Assembly: GCF_022835695.1 (NCBI RefSeq)
Contig: NZ_BQUV01000001.1
Coordinates: 1 to 64,000 of the forward strand
DNA from: Bradyrhizobium sp. Ce-3
Lineage (GTDB): Bacteria; Pseudomonadota; Alphaproteobacteria; Rhizobiales; Xanthobacteraceae
Reading direction: 5' to 3'
Length of the DNA stretch: 64,000 bases
The notes beneath the pieces were generated by a model. It was not told the origin of the DNA. It worked only from the letters and a program-made list of their open reading frames with translations, and ran no database searches. Below, piece by piece: positions 53,657 through 61,332 of the stretch; the stretch's first letter is position 1, and every line of letters starts with the position of its first letter. The position numbers were made by a program, and so were the translations under genes.

Positions 53657-56449
53657 TTGATGAGAGAACAGACCATGCGGCCTTCGCGACGCGAATTCGT
53701 GAAGTGGTTGTCGGCAGGCGGCATCTCGGTCAGCCTGTCGCATCTGGCGCTGGCGAAGGAACCGGCTTTCGCGACCCGCGAGACGCTTCCCGGCCGCGGT
53801 CGCTTCAATCCAGCGGCCAGGGGCGCCGGCCGGGTCGACGGAGTGGCCAAGGTCACCGGCGCAAAGCTCTATGCCTCCGACTTTCGCGCCGCCGACATGC
53901 CGGGCTGGCCCTCAACCACCTCGCACGCCATCCTGGTCCGCGCCGATGACGCCACGCATGTCTATGCCGGCATGGACCTCGCCCGCCTCGCTGGTCCGGC
54001 AAAACCCTCGGTGGTCGTGACGGCGGCCGATCTCGACCGGATCGGCACAAGGGTGCCGGAGTTCCACGCTGGCGATCTGTTCTGTCCCGTCGGCACGACA
54101 CCGATCTATCTCGGACAACCGGTCGCGCTGCTGATCTTCGAGCAGTTCGACGCCTTCGACCGTGCGCGCCTCGCGCTGCGCGATGGCGGCTTCGTCAAGT
54201 TCGGCGACGAGACCGGGCCGGTGATTCTGCCGAACTTTGGCGCGTACCGTTTCACGCGCGTCGCCGGGGCCACGCCAGAGGCGCCCGACGTCTATTCGCC
54301 GATCCAGGCCGGCTGGGTCTCGCCGAGCCGGATCCAGAACGCGGCGCTGCCGGTCTGGCTGCCGCTCTCCAAGGAGACCAAGGCCGACTACGCCAAGGCC
54401 GCGACCTATGGCGAACAAATCCGCGCCGAGCTCGCCAAGGACGATCCGTCCCGGCTCGTGCTCGATCGCGAGTTCGAGACCCAATCGGTCGATCCGATGT
54501 TCCTCGAGCCGGAGAGCGGGCTCGCCTGGTACAGCGACAACAGCGGCCATCTCGAACTGGTGCTCGGCGTGCAGTCGCCCTATGAGGCGGCCGAGTCGAT
54601 CGCGCATCTGCTCGGGAAGGCCCGCCCGCCGTTCCGGCCCTCGCACATCAACGCGCAGTTCGCCCATGTCGGCGGCGGCTTCGGCGGCCGCGACCACACC
54701 CCGTTCGTGCTTTACGTGGCGCTGGCGGCGATGTTCTTCCCGGGACGGCCGGTGCGGCTGGCGCACGACCGCTACCAGCAGTTCCAGGGCGGCATCAAGC
54801 GCCACCCGATCAAGATGCGCTCGCGGATCGGCATCGATCGCGCGAGCGGCAAGATCACGGCATTCGCCGCCGACCATGTGCTCGACGGCGGCGGGCTCGC
54901 CAACTTCTCGGCCAACGTGGCGACCGTCGCCGCCACCGCGGCGATCGGCATCTACGACATCCCGAAGGTCGACGTCACCACCGTGGCGCTGCATTCGCGC
55001 GGCGTCACCGCGGGCTCGATGCGCGGCTACGGCACATTGCAGACCATGACCGCACTCGAAGTCCTGATCGACGAGGCCGCGAGCGAGCTCAAGGTCGATC
55101 CGATCGCGTTCCGCCGCAATAATGCGCTGAAGCAGAACGGCCGGACCATGACCGGCAATCCCTACATCGTGTCGGTGCGCACATCAGAAATCCTCGACAA
55201 GCTCGAGACACATCCGATCTGGCAGCACCGCGCTGATTTCAGGCAGAAGGCGTCGGAGGGCCGGCTGGTCGGCACCGGTGTCGCCTGCGTGACGAAGGAT
55301 TACGGCGCCGGCGCGGATTGCTCGCTCGGCCGGGTCGAGATCGATCCCGAGGGACGGATCGCGATCCATTGCGATCACGTCGAGATGGGCAACGGCATCG
55401 GCACGGCGCTTGCCAACCGCGTTGCCGTCCATCTCGGCGCCGTGGCGGATGAGGTCGCCGTCTCCCGGATCGACAGCTACGACGCGCTCGGGCTCGTCAC
55501 CTCGGGCGATCCCTACACGATGGATCAGAAGACCCAGGATCTTGCCGAGAAGAACCCGCGCTGGGTGCCCGCGATCAGCTCGGCGACCAGCGCCTCGATC
55601 GGCGCCCATGTCGGCACGCACTCATCGGCCGAGGCGGCGCGCATCATCTTCCGCTTCGGCCTGTGGCCGGCGGCGCTCGAGCTCTGGCACATCGGCAAGG
55701 CTGACCCCCGCGCCCGGCAATGGGACAAAGCGCACTGGCAGGACGGGCAGCTCGTGCTCGACGATCTCGCACCACTGCCGTTGCCTCAGCTTGCCGCGAC
55801 CGCGCATGCGCGCGGCTTTGTGACCGGCGCGCTGGCGCACAGCTTCTCGCGCTGGGCCTGGTCGCGCGCCCGCTTCCCACTGTTCGGCGAACAGTACCGC
55901 GCCGAGATCGATGCGCTGGCGATCCGCCGTGGCCGCAGCCGGTTCGAGCGGATTGACCGCGTCAGCGTCAAGTTTCCGCCGACCGACAACAACCGGATCG
56001 GCACCGCCTACACCTCGATGTGCGGCACGCTGGTCCGTGTCGAGATCGAGCGCGCGACCGGCATCCTGCGCATCGCCAAGGCCTACAGCGTGTTCGAATG
56101 CGGCCAGGCGCTGGTGCCAGAAGTCGTGCTCGGCCAGTCGCATGGCGGTTTCGCCATGGGCGTCGGCTACGCGCTGCTGGAAACCCTGCCGCCGTTCGAA
56201 GGCGGTCCCGGCAACGGGCAGTGGAATCTCGGCCAGTATCTGATCGCGCGCGGCTCCGACCTGCCGCTGCACGATCTCGAGATCGAGATGCTGCCGCCAT
56301 TGACGCCGGACGAACCGCCCAAGGGCATGGCCGAGGTGGTGATGATCCCGATCGTGCCGGCGCTGCTCAACGCCATCAACGATGCCACCGGCCATCGCTT
56401 CCGCTCATTGCCGGTGACAACGAGCCTGCTCAAGGGAGCGCTTGCGTGA
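53657..56449 (+). CDS. Xanthine dehydrogenase-family molybdopterin subunit, Tat-exported
   Basis: A 930-aa large subunit of a molybdenum hydroxylase. The N-terminus has a twin-arginine signal (SRREFVKWLSAGGISVSLS), implying folding with cofactor and export to the periplasm. It has HVGGGFGGRDHTPF (cofactor loop), GSMRGYGTLQTMTALEVL, GQSHGGFAMGVGYALLE and the late catalytic Glu in PPKGMAEVVMIPIVPALLNA. Such enzymes hydroxylate heterocycles or oxidise aldehydes; isoquinoline oxidoreductase (IorB) is a relative by layout. Its stop overlaps the next gene's GTG start by 4 bases. Confidence 0.9.
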   Translation: MMREQTMRPSRREFVKWLSAGGISVSLSHLALAKEPAFATRETLPGRGRFNPAARGAGRVDGVAKVTGAKLYASDFRAADMPGWPSTTSHAILVRADDATHVYAGMDLARLAGPAKPSVVVTAADLDRIGTRVPEFHAGDLFCPVGTTPIYLGQPVALLIFEQFDAFDRARLALRDGGFVKFGDETGPVILPNFGAYRFTRVAGATPEAPDVYSPIQAGWVSPSRIQNAALPVWLPLSKETKADYAKAATYGEQIRAELAKDDPSRLVLDREFETQSVDPMFLEPESGLAWYSDNSGHLELVLGVQSPYEAAESIAHLLGKARPPFRPSHINAQFAHVGGGFGGRDHTPFVLYVALAAMFFPGRPVRLAHDRYQQFQGGIKRHPIKMRSRIGIDRASGKITAFAADHVLDGGGLANFSANVATVAATAAIGIYDIPKVDVTTVALHSRGVTAGSMRGYGTLQTMTALEVLIDEAASELKVDPIAFRRNNALKQNGRTMTGNPYIVSVRTSEILDKLETHPIWQHRADFRQKASEGRLVGTGVACVTKDYGAGADCSLGRVEIDPEGRIAIHCDHVEMGNGIGTALANRVAVHLGAVADEVAVSRIDSYDALGLVTSGDPYTMDQKTQDLAEKNPRWVPAISSATSASIGAHVGTHSSAEAARIIFRFGLWPAALELWHIGKADPRARQWDKAHWQDGQLVLDDLAPLPLPQLAATAHARGFVTGALAHSFSRWAWSRARFPLFGEQYRAEIDALAIRRGRSRFERIDRVSVKFPPTDNNRIGTAYTSMCGTLVRVEIERATGILRIAKAYSVFECGQALVPEVVLGQSHGGFAMGVGYALLETLPPFEGGPGNGQWNLGQYLIARGSDLPLHDLEIEMLPPLTPDEPPKGMAEVVMIPIVPALLNAINDATGHRFRSLPVTTSLLKGALA

Positions 56450-56970
56450 CGACGCTCAACCTCACCATCAATGGCCAGAAGCACGGCCCGATCGAGGTCC
56501 GCGACGACCTCTCGATGAACGATTTCCTCCGCGAAATGCTCGGCATGACCGGCACGAAGTTCGGCTGCGGCGCCGCGCAATGCCTGAGCTGCGCCGTGAT
56601 CATCGATAACCCTGACGGCACCAGCTACACCACCCCGACCTGCGTGGTGCCGGCGGCGAATTTCGACGGCAAGACGATCCGCACGGTCGAGGGCCACGCC
56701 AAGGACGGCGAGCTCTCGGCGTTGCAGCGCGCCTTTATCGATCACTTCGCGTTCCAGTGCGGCTATTGCACGGCCGGCTTCCTCAACGAGGGCCAGGTGC
56801 TGCTCGAGCTGCTGGCCAGAGAGCCTGTGCCCCGCGACCGGCTCGAAACCGTCATCGCGGACGCGCTCGATGGCCATTTGTGCCGCTGCACCGGCTACAT
56901 CAAATATCACCAGGCGGTGCGCGACGTGATCCTCGCCGATGCCAAGCGCTATCTGACCGCCAACAAATGA
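56446..56970 (+). CDS. 2Fe-2S subunit of the molybdenum hydroxylase
   Basis: A 174-aa iron-sulphur subunit. The ferredoxin-like cluster cysteines are in FGCGAAQCLSCAV, and the second cluster in FQCGYCTAGF and LCRCTGYIKYHQAV. It passes electrons from the Mo centre. No FAD subunit is present, so electrons must go elsewhere, most likely to the downstream cytochrome. The GTG start at 56446 overlaps the upstream TGA (GTGA), and GGGAG lies upstream. Its stop overlaps the next ATG (ATGA). Confidence 0.93.
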   Translation: MTTLNLTINGQKHGPIEVRDDLSMNDFLREMLGMTGTKFGCGAAQCLSCAVIIDNPDGTSYTTPTCVVPAANFDGKTIRTVEGHAKDGELSALQRAFIDHFAFQCGYCTAGFLNEGQVLLELLAREPVPRDRLETVIADALDGHLCRCTGYIKYHQAVRDVILADAKRYLTANK

Positions 56971-57599
56971 GCGTGCGCGCGATGCCATCGGAAACGCGGT
57001 TTCGGATTCTTGCGGTGCTGACGGCGCTCGCGACCAGCCTGTGTGCCGGCTACGCAGCATCGGAGAGCGCAAGCCACGCCCTCGCCTCACCGGAGAGCTT
57101 TGCCGGCATCGAGAATGTCGAGCAGCGCTCGGCGGCGATCTTCACCGAACTCGGCAAGGTGTTGACCCACCCGCGCTGCACCAACTGCCATCCCGCCGGC
57201 GACAGCCCGCGGCAGGGCGACATCAGCCGCATGCACCAGCCGCCGGTTACGCGCGGCGCCGATGGCCATGGCACCACCGCGATGCGCTGCTCGATCTGCC
57301 ACCAGCACGCCAATTTCGATCCCGGCCGGGTGCCGGGCCATCCCGAATGGCATCTCGCGCCGCGCGAGATGGCCTGGGCCGGCAAGACCGTCGGCGAAAT
57401 CTGCGCGCAGATCCGCGATCGCGCGCGCAATGGCGGCCGCAAGGTCGAGGAGCTGATCGAGCATATCGGCAAGGATACGCTGGTCGGCTGGGCCTGGCAC
57501 CCCGGCTTCGGCCGCTCGCCGGCACCGGGCACGCAGGCAGAGGCCGGCGCGCTGGTCGAGGCCTGGGTGAAGACCGGCGCAGCCTGCCCGGCGCCGTGA
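56967..57599 (+). CDS. Diheme c-type cytochrome partner of the hydroxylase
   Basis: A 210-aa periplasmic protein with an N-terminal signal helix (FRILAVLTALATSLCAGYAA) and two heme-binding motifs, CTNCH (in HPRCTNCHPAGDSP) and CSICH (in MRCSICHQHANFDP). Coupled by a 4-base ATGA overlap to the 2Fe-2S subunit, it probably accepts electrons from the exported hydroxylase and hands them to the respiratory chain. Conserved Trp/His/Pro segments (GHPEWHLAPREMAWAG) follow the second heme site. Confidence 0.9.
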   Translation: MSVRAMPSETRFRILAVLTALATSLCAGYAASESASHALASPESFAGIENVEQRSAAIFTELGKVLTHPRCTNCHPAGDSPRQGDISRMHQPPVTRGADGHGTTAMRCSICHQHANFDPGRVPGHPEWHLAPREMAWAGKTVGEICAQIRDRARNGGRKVEELIEHIGKDTLVGWAWHPGFGRSPAPGTQAEAGALVEAWVKTGAACPAP

Positions 57600-57797
57600 G
57601 CGCGCGGGATTGGCGCGTGGTTCGAGACGCCGCAAGCGGCGCATCACCCACCGCTGTCATCGCCCGGCTAGCGCGCAATTGCGCACATGGACCGGGCGAT
57701 CCAGTACGCCGCGGCCCGTCGGCTCTAGCACTGCGGTCTCTGGAATACCGGATCACCGCATGCGCGGGTGATGACACCGAGCGAGCTGAGGACGTCC
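57600..57797. other. Gap downstream of the hydroxylase operon
   Basis: I see no gene. GATGACACCGAGCGAGC and similar GC-rich words precede a family-E repeat that starts at 57798. An ORF on this strand (57768 onward) is a shadow, since the real genes there run on the other strand. Confidence 0.4.
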
Positions 57798-57910
57798 GCA
57801 CAATTTCGGGATAATGGAAAAATACCCCTGAGTTGCCCGACGAGTCAAGTTCCTAAGTCGAAGCCGGCAGCCCGCCGGCTACTGTGCATGGGGTTGTTTT
57901 CGATATTTTG
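57798..57910. repeat. Family-E dispersed repeat, copy 2
   Basis: A 113-base element matching 16212-16324 in length and in the blocks CACAATTTCGG, ATAATGGAAAAA, GAGTTGCCCGACGAGTCAAGT and ACTGTGCATGGGGTTG, continuing TTTTCGATATTTTG. The centre holds GCCGGCAGCCCGCCGGC, a small hairpin. Confidence 0.85.
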
Positions 57911-57944
57911 GCAGCGCGCCTGCGACGGCCGGTTCAAGCCAACC

Positions 57945-58094
57945 TCATTGCCGCTTGAAATACTGCACGTCGCGCTCGTGCTTCTCGGCCGCGGCGCGCG
58001 ACTTGAAGGTGCCGAGGTTGCGGCGCCTGCCGGTCTTCGGATTGACCTTGCGGGAATACAGCCGGTACTCGCCGGAACGCAGTTTGCGGATCAT
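57945..58094 (-). CDS. Small basic conserved protein (49 aa)
   Basis: A 49-aa protein, MIRKLRSGEYRLYSRKVNPK, then TGRRRNLGTFKSRAAAEKHE and RDVQYFKRQ. It is strongly basic and resembles the arm-type, AP2-like DNA-binding segment of integrases (SGEYRLYSRK ... LGTFKSRAAAEKHER), but it is free-standing. The ATG at 58094 has GAGG upstream. I believe it belongs to a family of small proteins found in Bradyrhizobium; a nucleic-acid-binding role is inference. Confidence 0.7.
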   Translation of the reverse strand: MIRKLRSGEYRLYSRKVNPKTGRRRNLGTFKSRAAAEKHERDVQYFKRQ

Positions 58095-58205
58095 GACATC
58101 GCCTCGCCGCTATTGCCGTATGTCAACGACCGGCCGGGGCGAGCGTTCCTGATTACCGTGTCTATGCTTCGCGCCCCCTTGGCACGGGCGTATCGCCCCG
58201 TCCGT

Positions 58206-58832
58206 CTACGAGCGAGGCACCGGAGGATAATACTGCGGCGCCTCGCCGCGATCGTACATCCCGTAATCGCGCATCACCTCGAAAATGCGAAAATATTCGG
58301 TGGTCGGATCGGTGAACAGCCGTGCCCCGAACTCCAGGCCGGATTGATAGTCCGGCAGGTCGACGAGGTGCGCGAACTGGCCGTCGCGATACATGCTCCG
58401 GAAGGAATCGTGACGCCATTGGGTCTCGACCGGCAGTTCGGCATTGGTCGATTCCGACGCAATGACATAGGTCGGGGCGCGTCGTGCCGGGTCATTGTAC
58501 GGCGTGCGTCGCTCGGGCTGCCAGATCGGGCGGTCCGGCCGCGCTTCATGGATCACCTGGGCGATCCGGATCCGGTAGTCGGAGAAGACATCCTCGCGGC
58601 CGATCTTCTGGACGGCATGATGGCCCGCGTCCACGCGCCATGCTGTCATGGCGCCCTCGTCCTGCCAGATCTGATAGGACAGCAGCAGGTTCTTGCGGGT
58701 CAGGCTTTCGAAGCGATCGATGAACAGGCAGCCGCCCATGGCGTTGAGCGCAGGCTTCAGCGAAGCCGCGAGGTCCATGTAGCGGTTGACATGTCCGTCC
58801 TTGATCTGGACTTCAAAGAACTGGGAAATCAT
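58206..58832 (-). CDS. ABM/NIPSNAP-type protein
   Basis: A 208-aa protein with an N-terminal ABM-like ferredoxin fold (MISQFFEVQIKDGHVNRYMD, then ALNAMGGCLFIDRFESLTRK) and a C-terminal half with several His and Tyr (HDSFRSMYRDGQFAHLVDL), perhaps a second degenerate ABM unit. Related single-domain proteins are cofactor-free monooxygenases. No substrate can be named. Confidence 0.75.
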   Translation of the reverse strand: MISQFFEVQIKDGHVNRYMDLAASLKPALNAMGGCLFIDRFESLTRKNLLLSYQIWQDEGAMTAWRVDAGHHAVQKIGREDVFSDYRIRIAQVIHEARPDRPIWQPERRTPYNDPARRAPTYVIASESTNAELPVETQWRHDSFRSMYRDGQFAHLVDLPDYQSGLEFGARLFTDPTTEYFRIFEVMRDYGMYDRGEAPQYYPPVPRS

Positions 58833-58862
58833 CGAACGGTGTCCCCGACGTGTTCGCTTTCT

Positions 58863-59684
58863 CTAGAAGCAGAGGTTGGTCACGGCGTTGCCGCGCTTGT
58901 CCTTGATGACATAGGGACAGCGGGCGCGCTCCAGTGCCTTCTTGGCGTCCTCGTCGCCGAGCGCCGCCGCGCGCTCGTAATAGGCCTTGGCGGCATCGCT
59001 ATCCTTTGGCCCGCCGCGCCCGGCCTGGGCGAAGGCGCCCATCCGCTCCAGCGCACCCGGATGGTTCTGCGCCGCCGCCTTCTCGAACAGCGCCCGCGCG
59101 CCGGCATCGTCCTGCGTGCCGCCCTTGCCGTCGGCCAGCATCATGCCGAGCTGGTACTGCGCCTCGGCATTGGTCTCGGCGGACTTCGCAAGCAATTCTC
59201 GCGCGCGTGCCGGGTCGGCAGCCGCGCCGCCGCCGCCCAGCGCGGCAAGATTGCTGACGCCGCGCGCATTGCCGGCCTGGGCGGCGCGCTCGAACAATTT
59301 GCGCGCCTGCGCCTCGTCTTTGGCGACGCCGGTGCCGTTGCCGTAGAGCACGCCGAGCTCGACCATCGCCGAGGTCGAGCCCTTGTCGGCCGCCTTGCGC
59401 CAGGCGCTAGCGGCCTCCGCGGTCTGCCGGTTGGCGGCATAGGCGCGGCCGAGCTCGTACATCGCGCGGCGCGACGACTTCGCCGCCACGCCGCAATATT
59501 TGATCGCAGTCGCGATATCCGCCGATGCGATCTCGCCCACGCCCTTGACGTCGGCCGGCTTGTCGGGATCGCTGGGATCGGCGGCGAGCCGGTCACACAG
59601 CACGAGGTCGGCCGATTGCGCGTGGGCCAGCACCGGCGCGACCAGCGCGAGCGCAACGACAAGCATATGGAGAGATTTGAACAT
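58863..59684 (-). CDS. SEL1-repeat secreted protein
   Basis: A 273-aa protein with a signal peptide (LHMLVVALALVAPVLAHAQS) and at least five SEL1-type helical repeats: AMYELGRAYAANRQTAEAAS, AMVELGVLYGNGTGVAKDEA, GVSNLAALGGGGAAADPARA, AQYQLGMMLADGKGGTQDDA and ALERMGAFAQAGRGGPKDSD. The C-terminus has Cys pairs (ARCPYVI and TNLCF). SEL1 proteins act as interaction scaffolds. The ATG at 59684 is preferred over the in-frame TTG at 59720 because the signal starts there. Confidence 0.85.
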   Translation of the reverse strand: MFKSLHMLVVALALVAPVLAHAQSADLVLCDRLAADPSDPDKPADVKGVGEIASADIATAIKYCGVAAKSSRRAMYELGRAYAANRQTAEAASAWRKAADKGSTSAMVELGVLYGNGTGVAKDEAQARKLFERAAQAGNARGVSNLAALGGGGAAADPARARELLAKSAETNAEAQYQLGMMLADGKGGTQDDAGARALFEKAAAQNHPGALERMGAFAQAGRGGPKDSDAAKAYYERAAALGDEDAKKALERARCPYVIKDKRGNAVTNLCF

Positions 59685-59716
59685 GGGCGGCAGGTTGCGT
59701 CGCGGTGCAGGCAAAT

Positions 59717-60412
59717 TCAAGGCTCGAGCCCGGTCTCGCGCAGCACCGGCGCGACATCGGCCGACGACAGGTAGCGCAGCAGATGGTCGGCGGCCGCTGC
59801 GCGGTGCGACGTCGCCATGCGGCCGGCCGAGAACACCGCCGGCGTCTGCAGGTTCAATGGAATTGGCCCGACGACCTCGATGCCGTCGACCTGCTTCAAC
59901 TCGCTGATCTGCTGGATCGCAAGATCGGCTTCGCCGCTGACGAGCTTTTCCGCGGTGAAGCCCATCGGAATGATCACCGCCCGCGCGTTGATCGCCTCGA
60001 CAATGCCGAGACGCGCGATCAGCTGCGCGAACAGGATGCCGCTGGCCCCGAGTCGCGAATACGCCACCGCCCGGGCGCCGAGCAGCGCCGCACGCAGCGC
60101 GGCCTCACTCGCGATGTCGGGATGAGCGGCACCTTCCTTCACCGCGACGCCGACGTAGGAGCGCGCGAGATCGACCGCACTTTCCTGCACGACGCGGCCC
60201 TCAGCGATCATCTCGTCGAGGCCCTCGCGGGTGAGAATTAGAAGATCAGCCTTTTCGCCATCGCGCAGCCGTTTGAGTAGCGCCAGCGTCGGCGCGAAAT
60301 CGGCATCGATCGCCACGCCGCTCGCGGCCTGATAGGCCGCGGCGAGGCGCGCGACCGCGCCCTTCAGCGCCAGTGTCGAGAGCACGCGAACCGAATTCTC
60401 CATCGCACTCAC
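59717..60412 (-). CDS. ModA-like substrate-binding protein without signal peptide
   Basis: A 231-aa type-2 periplasmic-binding fold resembling molybdate-binding ModA proteins (LSTLALKGAVARLAAAYQAA, EKADLLILTREGLDEMIAEG, ARAVAYSRLGASGILFAQLI). It has no signal peptide, so it should stay in the cytoplasm, unlike transport ModA. The GTG start at 60412 overlaps the stop of the upstream GrlR-like gene by 4 bases (GTGA), implying translational coupling. It may sense a ligand for the GrlR-like partner; molybdate is a guess. Confidence 0.78.
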   Translation of the reverse strand: MSAMENSVRVLSTLALKGAVARLAAAYQAASGVAIDADFAPTLALLKRLRDGEKADLLILTREGLDEMIAEGRVVQESAVDLARSYVGVAVKEGAAHPDIASEAALRAALLGARAVAYSRLGASGILFAQLIARLGIVEAINARAVIIPMGFTAEKLVSGEADLAIQQISELKQVDGIEVVGPIPLNLQTPAVFSAGRMATSHRAAAADHLLRYLSSADVAPVLRETGLEP

Positions 60413-61113
60413 GCCCGCCGCATCAGCTTCAGCGCGGCCGTGAGGCGCAGGCTGCGCTTGCCGGCCAGCGCCGTCGCCTCCAGCACGGCGCCCTCGGCGT
60501 CGCAGCTGCCGGCAAAGCCGATGCCGACTTCATGGCCGCCGAACACCGGGTTCTCGCCCATCGCCGAAGTATGCTCCTGATTGAGGATCTGGCCCTTCCA
60601 GCGCCCCTTCGCTGAGGTGTAGGTGCCGAGATAGTAGAAGAACGCGTCGCCGCCGAGGATGCGGCCGTCGTTCAGCAGCATCACGCCGGTGAGCCCGCCA
60701 TCGATCCCATCGAGCATCTGGATGTGGATCGAATAGAGCCCGTTGACGATGCCGCCCTCGCCGACCCCGCCGGCGATCGGGATGTCCGCCTCGGTGATCG
60801 GCGTCATCACCGACTGGAACGGCACGCCGGGCAACTCCTTCAGCTCGCCCTTGAAGCGGTAGAGTTCGCCATCCGGCGAGCCCTTTGCGAGCAGCGTCGC
60901 GTCGTCGGTCCCGGCCATCGCGCGGTAGCTCGGATCGGGGTTGTGGCGCACGGTCTGGATCTCGACTGCGACCTCGTCGCCGTCCTTGGCGTAGGTGCCG
61001 ATATGGGCGAAGGCCGAATTGCCGCCGAGCATCTTGCCGTTGCCGACATACATCACGCTGCGGCCGACGGCGCCGCCCAGTTCGAACCGGACTTTGTAGA
61101 ACCCCTCAAACAA
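60409..61113 (-). CDS. Tandem GrlR-like domain protein (copy 2)
   Basis: A 234-aa paralogue of the protein at 51468-52172 with the same two-lobe layout. Lobe 1 is LFEGFYKVRFELGGAVGRSV with KMLGGNSAFAHIGTY; lobe 2 is VNGLYSIHIQMLDGIDGGLT with RILGGDAFFYYLGTY, and the same ending (GIGFAGSCDAEGAVLEATAL, AGKRSLRLTAALKLMRRA). The start is TTG at 61113, aligned with the other copy's GTG; GGGGACACGG lies upstream. It is coupled to the ModA-like gene, suggesting a regulator with a ligand-sensing partner. Confidence 0.8.
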   Translation of the reverse strand: MFEGFYKVRFELGGAVGRSVMYVGNGKMLGGNSAFAHIGTYAKDGDEVAVEIQTVRHNPDPSYRAMAGTDDATLLAKGSPDGELYRFKGELKELPGVPFQSVMTPITEADIPIAGGVGEGGIVNGLYSIHIQMLDGIDGGLTGVMLLNDGRILGGDAFFYYLGTYTSAKGRWKGQILNQEHTSAMGENPVFGGHEVGIGFAGSCDAEGAVLEATALAGKRSLRLTAALKLMRRA

Positions 61114-61246
61114 GCGCCGTGTCCCCGGCAGCAAAGATACGAACTAAAATATGACCTAAGATATGATCGTTGTGTAGCGCGGTTCATAACGCAGCGAAAC
61201 CGCTTTCGGCGGACAGCCGCCGGCAAAGACTGTCGTTAAAATGCTA

Positions 61247-61278
61247 GGGTCCGCCAAGGCAGTCGCCCTGGCGGACCC
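61247..61278 (-). terminator. Terminator of glnII
   Basis: A perfect 10-bp stem GGGTCCGCCA (61247-61256) / TGGCGGACCC (61269-61278) with a 12-base loop, about 55-85 bases after the glnII stop codon. No strong T-run follows, so it may be an RNA 3'-end stabiliser as well. Confidence 0.65.
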
Positions 61279-61332
61279 GATTGCGGTACCGGATGGCTCC
61301 ATCCGGCTCCGAGCTGGTTAGGCCGCAGGCAA

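Noticed and set aside
57768-59774. 668-codon ORF on the plus strand
   Set aside because: It is antisense to the ABM/NIPSNAP, SEL1 and 49-aa genes, which have recognisable domains, and it starts before a repeat.
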